From assembly GCA_037074705.1 (NCBI GenBank), contig CM073591.1, positions 186,769,432-186,833,431 of the forward strand: DNA of 64,000 bases. Reading direction: 5' to 3'. The position numbers and the translations under genes are program-made. Below the pieces are notes generated by a model. That model was not told the DNA's origin, did no database searches, and saw nothing but the letters and a program-made list of their open reading frames with translations. Origin of the DNA: Zhengitettix transpicula (Eukaryota; Arthropoda; Insecta; Orthoptera; Tetrigidae). Below are positions 55,681 to 64,000 of the stretch, one piece after another (position 1 is the stretch's first letter; the number at the start of each line of letters is the position of its first letter).

Positions 55681-58521
55681 CCTTCTTCTTGAACATAAAC
55701 AAGCGTTTCCATATCTCAACGTCGAACGGTACCGTTATTCTCACGAACCAATAAGAACAAATTTTCTATGTATAGGTTAAAATTTCACGAATGTGAGGAG
55801 TATCTTTTCAAGAATGTATACGTAATTCGACTCAGATTCCATCTCATTTATAATATCAGAAGTTGAGTATAATGAACAACATAACAAAAAGATTTCATAT
55901 ACTTTCATGAAAATCGTTATATTTTTGATTTTTAATACATCTAGAGTCAGTCTGTTCAAGTTTTAATCATTAAAAGTTCACTTATAGGCTTACAAAATCA
56001 GACTGATTTAGAAAGTTAATAGGACTTCGTTTAAAGAATTTTAGTTTCTCTAAGTTTAATATGCTATCATTTAATCTACTATAGAACTGGTAAAAGAATA
56101 ATGTTGGTGCGGATTGGCAAGCCTTTGATTCGTAAACTTGGGATTTTAACTTTGCCTTGTATGTATTCTTGGCATTTTAATGTTTGTCTCGAGAAACATA
56201 AATTTATATGCCCTATACGGAGAAAATTATTCATACAACACTAGAAACACACCCGTCATAGGTAATCTTTCATACATTGCACAATACTATCTTTTAGTCG
56301 CATATATTCAATTATCGCACCCCTCAGTATTACCGCAACAAACTAAAACTATTTTTCCAAATCAATTTCAAAACGTACGCGATGTTAATTATATTTAATT
56401 ATTTATATACAAAAATCGAAGTTATTCAAATTCCGCGTCGCAAGCAAAGATAATTTCCCGATCCGAGATACTGCACTTTCAGACGTGATCGTCCTTGATC
56501 GCTCCGATTTGCCTTTTAACAAAATTGTGACTGGCTGAATATGCCATACGAAAAGTTTTTATTAGCTTTAAATACAATGCAGAATGAACTCTGTCACATT
56601 CTCGGAGATTTCAGCACGGTTCAAACGAGCGATGAGAAATTTAAGTATCTCTTAGTAAAATAAACCAAATGCAATTCTTGCTAATTATGGGTAGACTCAA
56701 AGCTCTTACGTGGAATTTATATCATAACTTCTTATGTCTGTATTTGCCTATTTTTCTTATTATTAAACGTTCTGATTTTGATAAATGTTGAAACGCCTTA
56801 AGAATCCACCAAAGCATATACATCTAAACAGTGTATTTCTCTCTTACATGATCATAAATATTTGGAACATTGTGCAGGCCTGTTTTTATATGTATTGAGG
56901 TGGAAAGAATTGATATTATACAGATGTTAAGGATTACTTTCCGTATACACTTTCTCGCTAACATATGAATTATTTACACATAATTTTTGTAAATACTTGT
57001 AAATTTTATGAACCAAACTGTAGAATCGAAAAATAAAAGTTTTTAAGAATAATAAAAATAAAAAAAATAACACACAAGCTTATAAAAAATTTTTTTTTTA
57101 AAAAAATCCACTTTCTTGTTTATAAAGTTCATTTGTATCTGACGTAGTTCAATTTCCATCCATAGACCGTTAGTAGTCCTGAAATTAAGTATTAACCAAT
57201 TTTAAAACCACCACAGGAAACCAGCATACAAATCAGCTTTTACGACACAAAATAAAAATATAATAAGGAGCAGTTCCTATTAAGTGCTGTCGTATAAAGA
57301 ATAACTCTCAAGTAAACAAGTGGGAATATTACCCATTATAACGGATTAAATAGAAAGTGAAAATCGAATAATTTAATTGAGAAATATTAATAGCTTCTTT
57401 AAACTGAAGTTCAGTCTAATTCATCCCTAATTTAATTAATGTCTCAACCACCAGAGTTAATTAATGTAAATGGTAACCTAACGTTGCTAAGTAATTGTCT
57501 AATTTCTTTGTTCACATCATTTGTGAATTTATATCATATTTATACAACTCTAATAGAATTTTATCACTTTAAGCGGAATCATATTTTTTTCTGCATTTGT
57601 AAATTGTTTTTTAAAGAAACTATTACACATTTAGCTCACCGCTTCCTTTCTCCCACTCGGTGAAAGGCCTGAACGTCCGTCTTGTACTTCACTCCTACTC
57701 GTAAATGCTCAAAGGCCACGTAACATGTCCACACGGAAGTATTCTCTTCGCCTCATTTAACGATAAATTCACATGATGGGAAACAGTAAACCATACAGAA
57801 GCTCGTACCCCCACTTAGTATTAAAATAGTTTTTATAAATAAAATTGAAAAATTAATCTGATTTTTATGAATGTAAATATATTTAACGTTTCAGTGTCAG
57901 TATTTATTAAATTCATTTTTTGTTATTTATGTAAGTAACAATGTTATACTAAATTTATTTATTTGGAAGTTAACTATTGTCTCTTCAATCATCTTTATTT
58001 TTAAGTTTTAAGTACAACATGATCATAGGTAAGAAACGTTTTGTGTATTGTAAGAAATGTAAATTTTATTTTATAAATTCTCAAATATGGCACCTCATAA
58101 GAAATTAAAAACATTGGTGAGAAATCTTCGTAAAATGGTGGCGACGGAAAAAATCTCGTTTTTTTTTATAGAAAATCTCTCGAGATGTTGGACTTCAAGC
58201 ATGTTATTAATTAAACTGAAATTGTAATAATACAATTTATATGTGCCATGAGATTATTTAGAGAAAATTTACATTAATATACTTCTGAGTCTGAATATAT
58301 CTTAGCGAGATAGAAGCAGTGGCTGAGCAGAAATGTGTTTTGGTCTTCTTTTTAATTGTTTGACGTTGGCACAGTGTTTCTGAAATTTATTAATACCATT
58401 TTAATGGATTACTTTCGTGTAAAGAACAGTTTGTTTGCATAAGGTTATATATACGTTGTAAGAGTAAGATACCCTAATTTTTTAAAAGCTGGAGGCTCTA
58501 CGTTTAAATTTATCTGTATAC
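55681..58521. other. 2.8 kb without recognised gene
   Basis: Strongly AT-rich, intron-like or intergenic. Short frames such as 57439-57663 are mostly hydrophobic and unsupported. Confidence 0.55.
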
Positions 58522-59013
58522 TAGCCCGGGTTGTCATAATGAAACTCACCGACATCCTTAACCCCGGATTGCAAGGGATCTCGGTTATTGTTACATTATT
58601 TTTATATAGCGCCCCTCCACCCCCATCTCTAAAGGTTGTCCCCTCCCATGCCGAAAGGGGTTGAAATTATACACAAAAATTACTGGAAAAACGCTATATA
58701 TCTCATTGACCCCGAAAAAATTTATTTCGACGTATATATCGGCCGTTTTAACATGTTTGGAAATTTCCACCCCCATCAGTGGGGGAAAAATTGAATGTTA
58801 TTATTGAACTCAGCGACATCCGTGAGCCCGGATTCGACTCCAAAATGCTTTATTTTTGTAAAGTACTTCCACCTCCACCCCCCCCCCCCTAAGGGTGTTT
58901 CTTTCCGGTTCGAAACAAACACGTATACAAAATTTGGTCAAAATTGCTCCACGGGTGTAGATTTGTTTGCGGAATATACACACACAAAGTGTATTTTATA
59001 TATTATAAAATGA
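58522..59013 (+). mobile_element. short copy of the modular repeat
   Basis: Begins ACTAGCCCGGGTTGTC. It has GGGGTTGAAATTATACAC, GGCCGTTTTAACATGTTTGG and CCACCCCC modules and ends ACAAAATTTGGTCAAAATTG...GGTGTAGATTTGTTTG with a CACACA tail. Same start, order and tail as 28330-32390 in about 490 bp, so this is close to a basic, unexpanded copy. Confidence 0.7.
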
Positions 59014-59934
59014 AATATACGTCGTTTCTGAATCATGGAGAGTTAGAAAAGAGACTTTTAATACTACAAGGTTAAACATAACATATGACGAAGAAATATA
59101 ATGCCATGGACAATTTTTTCTGATGACATTAAATAAGGGATGTGGTAACCGTTGAGCAAATCTCATTTGATATGATGACGTAGACCATATTGTAAAGTCA
59201 ATCAGACAATTTATAAGGCATTACGATGAATAAATCGGCCAGAAAACACTATTCAAAGTGCAAATAATACCTTTATTTAAGTGTATCTTAAGACAGTGAA
59301 TCAGTTATTTGTTTACATTAAACGGACATTGGATTGAAATTAAAAAGTAAGCGGTTTCAAATGACTGTATTTCTGGCGGTTATTTTCTCTTCAACAGATC
59401 TTTGTTTCGTGCAACCTCTGCAGACCATAGAATAATTCAGGTTGCAGGGCTGTTACTTGGAACATTTTTATTGGACAGTATAATTTTACTGTCATGCATC
59501 GTACTTGTAAAACTAATTGCTGTTTTGAAGGCTTCTGAAGACTTCTTTTTTTATAATGAAAGATTTTTTTTCAGAATATAAGTACATTTTGTTTATAAGC
59601 TCGGTAATTATTAAATAATTAAGCTTGGCGGTTTCCATTGATTCGAAAAATTAAATAAAACCAACGAAATGAGATTAATTTAAGCGATATATATTCACAC
59701 TGTATTTTTATTAGATGGTATGGAAAATGGCCTGTTACAATCACTGAAGCGGAAGCATATTGTTAGATGTTATTTTGTACTTGTTAAGTTTGAGTGCGAC
59801 TCACAGAATTTAGTAGTTAGTAACAATTGTGAATAAGTTTTACTTTCAGCAGCTAATCTACTGAAATTACGTTTACCAATAAACGCTCGGCGTGCCCTCA
59901 ACTGAGAACTTTCAATCAACTTACCCCTTGTAAA
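59014..59934. other. no recognised gene
   Basis: AT-rich. Nothing supported. Confidence 0.5.
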
Positions 59935-60475
59935 AACTAAGGTGCAATAACCTCGATCAAAGATTGACTTGGAAAGCCATTATAAAGGCCAATAAGCAAC
60001 TGCTTAACCTAAAGACAAAAACTATGCACTGGCTTCTTGAACGAAAATCACATCTCACACTCTAAATCAAACTTCTTTTATACAAAATCATCTTAATACC
60101 TGTATGGTCCTACGGAATCGAATTTTGGGGATGCAGTAAGCCATCAAACATCAAGAAGTAAAACGCACGAAAGTGCGTCGTTCTGATGTGGCTTGTGAGT
60201 GATGATAGCGTTCAGATTTCCCAGCAAGACAGTCTTCGCCTAGAAGATGACGGCAATCTTTCCAATCCAAAACATTGCGCAATCTAGCCAACGCACCTTG
60301 GTTAATTAGTAACCAAAGTCTTCATCTGGACCTTAGAATCGCATTCATCACAGAAGTCATAGATAATTATGCTCTCAAAGCAAAAAAAAAAAAAAAAAGA
60401 TCGCTAAATCACGCCACCGAGCTCATCGCCGACCTCTACTCCCAGCAGCAGCAGCCTGCAGTGAGAAGACAATAA
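59935..60475 (+). pseudogene. jockey LINE RT thumb with foreign insert
   Basis: Forward reading LDQRLTWKAIIKANKQLLNL, then KLLLYKIILIPVWSYGIEFW and GCSKPSNIKK (to about 60160). Reading resumes with LANAPWLISNQSLHLDLRIA and FITEVIDNYALK (60285-60380). This is the thumb and end of a jockey-clade RT. Between the two parts, about 60165-60285, lies sequence matching the reverse complement of 62449-62560, so the LINE was interrupted. An A16 run at 60382 and stops follow. Confidence 0.75.
60165..60285 (+). repeat. Penelope-type non-coding fragment inside LINE
   Basis: GTGCGTCGTTCTGATGTGGC...CAGCAAGACAGTCTTCGCCT and AGAAGATGACGGCAAT match the minus strand of 62462-62560 closely. The hammerhead-like motif (60240-60272) keeps CTAGAAGA-T-GACGG but its partner strand and GAAAC are damaged (CC-AAAAC). 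Confidence 0.65.
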
Positions 60476-60669
60476 ATCCTGGAAACCCGCCAATAGACGA
60501 TACTCAACTCGAGCTATTGAGAAAACGTGTCAAAACGTTTTCTTATTAATCTATATGTACTAGGAGTAGAGTGTAGATTGGCAACTGAATTTACAAAAAT
60601 TACGTTATTCTTCAATATTCACACAAATGTCCTTATAATGGTCAATATGTTCATATAATCTCTGTATAT

Positions 60670-61565
60670 ATATAAAAATGAATGTCTGAATGCTAGAATG
60701 CTGAATGTATGTGTTCCATATGGACTCCTAAAACATTTAACCGATTGCGATGAAACTTTGGCGAGTTGTTTTGGAAACTCCCAATAGGTGAATGGGGTGG
60801 AATTTAAAAACGTGCAAAAACGGCCGATATTAGCGTCGATTAATTATTTTTAGCGGTATATGTGATTAATACTTTCTATCCATATGTTTTTAGTGTATAA
60901 TTTCAACCCCTTTAAATAACCAATAAGGGAGGGTGTGGAGGGGCGTTACATAAAATAAACGCGAAAGAAAGGTAGGTGTCAAATCCAGGGTTATAGATGT
61001 CAATAGGTATAATTCAAACATTCACTAAGTGAGTTAAGTTGCAGATCAGCCCCTAAGTGAGCGGGTGGGGGACGATGTGAATGAAAGGCCGTTACATAAT
61101 GTAATGAGTAAACAACGAAGACTTGTATTGAATCTGGGGTTTTGGGAGTCACTGAGTTTAATTCGGGAATTTACCATATTGGTTAAGATGTAGTTCAGCC
61201 CCTAAGAGTAGGGGTGTAAGAGTGTTAAACGAATTTCCGTTTACAATCTTAAATTCAAAGACCAATTTCTATCAAACTTCATACACATGTTACTTGCGAT
61301 CCAGGAACAAACACCGAGGGGGTTAAGACAGGCCAATCGCCTCTAGGAATGGGGTGGAATTTAAAAACAATAAAATGTTTCTGGCATTCCTTAATTTGTG
61401 TCATTCTAGCATTTTTATGTGTCTAATTTCAACTACAAATGTCACGGGAGGGAAGCACCCTTATCTGGTGGAAGGGGTTTACATAAATAATAATGCAAAA
61501 AATACCTATGTTATTGTCAATTCTGGGGTTATAGGAGTCGCTGAGTTTAATTCTCGCATTAATCA
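60670..61565 (-). mobile_element. diverged modular repeat
   Basis: Starts TATATATATAAAAATGAATGT and a run of GAATG units, then ACCGATTGCGATGAAACTTTGG. It continues with GTATAATTTCAACCCCTTT, GGGTTATAGATGTCAATAGG and GGGGTTATAGGAGTCGCTGAG blocks. In minus-strand terms it runs from monomers to the tail, so the tail end is at the left. More diverged than the copies at 28-34 kb. Confidence 0.6.
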
Positions 61566-62394
61566 TGGTGGTTGATGAAATTTTGTTCTTCTTCGTGGAG
61601 GTGGACGCGGTTACCTGGAGTTGGTTTGACCCTCTACAGATACGGTCTAAATTTTTTATTTTCTTAGAGTACCCTCTATATTTTGATCTGTACGTAGTTA
61701 CCGGTTGTATTTCTATACTCCATTAAGGTACCTGAAATAATTTTAGACTTTATTAAGTTATCGAGTATATTTTACTGTTTAAATTCATCGTGGTTTTTGA
61801 GAAACATGCAGGAGGAGACTTCCCGAATATTATCATTCATAGTTGGGGTTTATTTAAAGTTAGATGCCGTGCTGTTACTTCGGGGAGGGAACCGTAAATG
61901 GGTAATATTTATAACACTTGCGCTATTGATGCTGGTTAAACGAAATGTTTACTAAGAGGTTAGTGTCGAATCAATTCCTACTCCTGGTTAATTTAAATAA
62001 ATACCCGGCAAACACTGGCCATTCAGGTAGTGTTTAATAAAATGAGGTTCTTATGAATAAACATTATTTGTTGAGTCCAATTGATGAGATTGTCGCCGGC
62101 GAGTTTGTTTGTGAGACTCACTCCTTTCTCAGCCGCTGTCGAGTCTTATGTTTGTATCTATTGAAACTAGTTAATCCTGGCACAACAGAGTTTCCCAATT
62201 CAATAAAACATCCCGAACAATATTTTGTCGAGAGGGGAAAATCCACCGTGGAAAAGGGTATAGTGGATGGTAGGGCAGAACTCGCAGAGAAATGATCATC
62301 CAAGCTTAAGTAATGAAGTAAGGAACGAAGCACGGCAAGCCAAGTCTGATGAGCAAAGTTATAGGTTCTATTATTAAATAAACAGACTGTCTTT
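61566..62394. other. no recognised gene
   Basis: Small frames on both strands at 62053-62477 overlap each other and the PLE end. None is supported. Confidence 0.45.
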
Positions 62395-62720
62395 TGAAGA
62401 AAACGTTCTCGGGTTTCAACCCGGGTCAACCTGCGATTGTGGCGCGACGTTTCGACGGACGAAGGCATTGCCGTCATCTTCTAGGCGAAGACTGTCTTGC
62501 TGGGAAATCTGATCGCTATCATCACTCACAAGCCACATCAGAACGACGCACTTCCGTCGCTGTGAAGAGATAACGCTACCGGCCAACACGAACCGCCGCT
62601 ACTATCAGCAAAGCAATTAAGGTCTGTAACTCACTGGGACAGACGCGAGTTAAATTGCCATTTTGCCAGTTATGCCAATCTTCACCAAAACCAGCCCCCG
62701 AATCCCCTGCGAAAAATAAT
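62395..62720 (-). mobile_element. Penelope-like non-coding end
   Basis: Minus-strand order: GGCCGGTAGCGTTATCTC, GCGTCGTTCTGATGTGGC, the hammerhead-like motif at 62449-62484 (CTAGAAGA-T, stem GACGG/CCGTC, GAAAC), then GACCCGGGTTGAAACCC. It parallels 13640-13720 (CCCGGGTGGAAACC after the motif). The part matching 60165-60285 lies about 2.2 kb away in opposite orientation. Confidence 0.6.
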
Positions 62721-63299
62721 ATATAAATAAATTTAAAGCCGAGGGAAGTTAAATTGTAGTTATAAAAAGATTACTTAAAATGTACTTGCATAGGTAAAAT
62801 TATCAAAATCATAAAACAAATGAATGTTTTTATTTGTCATAACTAAATGAAACATTTAAATAAAAACAACCTTTTCAGTAGAGGGCAAACCCCGTCCATT
62901 GTAGAGGTCAGCAGTCACATCCACCCACACGCTCGTAGATATAAATCTGCACAAACTATACGTTTATGGTTCTTTGCTCTGAATTTGATTATATAAAAAT
63001 TGTAGAACTTATCAACTCGGTGTCCTATAGTTAATTTTTACCATTTTCCTTGTCTGCTAAACATAATTTGTAATAAAAACATTTTTTACTCTTCGGAATA
63101 TATTACGTTCGCTTTTTTTTATAAATTGTAAATATTGCGTGAAACATAAAATATTTTGGCAATGCGTTTTATTTTATTCGATAAAGAATTGTGTGTTATA
63201 CAAAATAGAGCGTTAATTTTTAAGCTTTTGTTATTTTTGTCCTTTTAAGGTAACTGAAATGGTGTGCCAAGTCGACAAAAAATAGCATTTTCGACACCT
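62721..63299. other. no recognised gene
   Basis: AT-rich. Nothing supported. Confidence 0.5.
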
Positions 63300-63425
63300 C
63301 CTGCTTTTTGAGTTTAATCGAGGTTCCAAAGTCAAATAAGCTGTTCGAGAGATGTGTGAAGTGTATGGCAAAGAAGTGATGCCTCTTAGTACAACTCAAA
63401 ATTGGTTTAAGCGATTCAAATTTGA
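63300..63425 (+). pseudogene. mariner transposase N-terminal scrap
   Basis: Forward reading FEFNRGSKVK, then AVREMCEVYGKEVMPLSTTQ and NWFKRFK. This is the first helix-turn-helix of a mariner transposase (the E-F-x-x-G-x-x-x-x-x-x-x-x-I-x-x-V-Y-G and V-x-x-W-F-x-x-F pattern). It stops in an A-rich stretch and has no catalytic domain beside it. Confidence 0.65.
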
Positions 63426-63559
63426 ATTTTTTTAAAAAAAAATTATAACTTTTTATTTTGTAATATATATGTTACAAACAATTCAGCAATTAAATTTATT
63501 TTTAAACTTTCTACCGTTGCACCCTACTTAATACTTTAAATTCTAGAAATTGATAATTA

Positions 63560-63835
63560 AATTCACAATAGTATGAGAAATTATTCAATTTAATTGTAAG
63601 CATGATTTCCCTTCTCTGTAAGGACTTTGTCTATGTCTGGTGAGTAGTTGGTCACTGCCCTTCGGAAACAATTATGGAGGTGATTATCAGTCATTGTGTG
63701 TCTATTTTTGTTTCTTTTTAAGAAAATCACGTTCAAAAAAGCAGATTCACACAGGTAGGTTGAGCTGATCCAAGCCTTCAGTGTCAGTGCCACACGGAGC
63801 AACGGTGAATATTTTTCTTTTGGATAGAAGTAGCC
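63560..63835 (-). pseudogene. hAT transposase C-terminal dimerisation fragment
   Basis: The minus-strand frame reads WISSTYLCESAFLNVIFLKR, then NRHTMTDNHLHNCFRRAVTN and YSPDIDKVL. It matches the end of hAT transposases of the Buster-like type (S-T-Y-L-C-E-x-x-F-S, R-x-x-L-x-D-x-H-L, L-R-x-A-x-T-x-Y-x-P). The Ser after Phe is Leu here. It lies opposite in strand to the mariner scrap. The remaining sequence to 64000 shows nothing recognisable. Confidence 0.75.
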
Positions 63836-64000
63836 ATATTTAGTCTATTGGAATGGATTTTACAGTCTAATCATTTCGTAGATCTATTAATTCAAGTTTA
63901 AGTAGTGACTCGTATTACTTACGCAGTAAATTGTGGGAGGAGTGCAATTGTTTTTGTCTTTAAAGCGGAGATCGGTTATAACTTCTTACAACAATCTGGT

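Noticed and set aside
62118..62477. 119-codon minus-strand frame
   Set aside because: Covers the non-coding PLE end including the structured motif, and overlaps an equally long plus-strand frame.

Overview
The window looks like about 64 kb of an AT-rich animal nuclear genome, most likely an arthropod. The evidence is the mix of degraded Ty1/copia, Ty3/gypsy, Penelope-like (PLE), jockey-type LINE, hAT and mariner sequences, a MADF-type reading frame, splice-site-bounded exon-like blocks and abundant (TA)n. I cannot name the species. There is no operon, CRISPR array, rRNA or intact tRNA, and no intact protein-coding gene. Every recognisable coding stretch is broken by stops, frameshifts, truncation or insertion, so the window is best read as a transposon graveyard between or inside host genes.

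Left part (1-13.4 kb): the 3' end of a gypsy-type element, whose LTR is split by a complete but dead copia element (932-5541, with both LTRs and a primer-binding site). Then come a splice-bounded exon-like block on the minus strand (6005-6199) and a decayed second copy of it (8854-9007), a near-perfect 317-bp palindrome (6252-6568), a 115-bp tandem duplication, a second gypsy integrase remnant, two PLE pieces, a second copia pol (10.68-12.42 kb) interrupted by about 230 bp, and a hAT-like element with a perfect 8-bp target duplication.

Middle (13.6-28.3 kb): a PLE with a partial inverted second copy (13.64-15.35 kb), about 4 kb with nothing recognisable, two LINE remnants meeting tail to tail near 21.19 kb, a second and older palindrome (22.05-22.56 kb), a stray copy of the gypsy LTR seen at 0.9/5.5 kb, more PLE fragments around a 430-bp-arm inverted repeat, a mariner remnant, a tRNA-derived SINE and a hAT scrap.

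Repeat-rich part (28.3-38.6 kb): one modular repeat family starting ACTAGCTGGG...CCCGGCGTTGCCCG and ending in an (ACATAC)n-type tail. It contains three 311-bp tandem monomers and a 1341-bp higher-order repeat built from 280-bp monomers. A second set of monomers lies in the opposite orientation, ending at 34.88 kb, and further copies sit at 37.8, 58.5 and 60.7 kb. A roughly 555-bp tandem repeat occurs at 36.3 kb and, inverted, at 54.7-55.7 kb.

Right part (39-64 kb): small terminal-inverted-repeat elements, a second SINE, PLE GIY-YIG fragments, a multi-copy invertebrate protein remnant of unknown class (47.2-48.0 kb), a hAT element with a nested PLE piece, a MADF fragment, a jockey LINE with a foreign insert, and mariner and hAT ends.

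The most notable observation spans loci. A short RNA-like motif, CU(R)GA(A/C)GA-N-hairpin-GAAA(A/C), occurs at eight places, five of them with a fully paired and different stem. It resembles the hammerhead ribozyme core reported in Penelope-like elements but has one extra base and no visible stem I.
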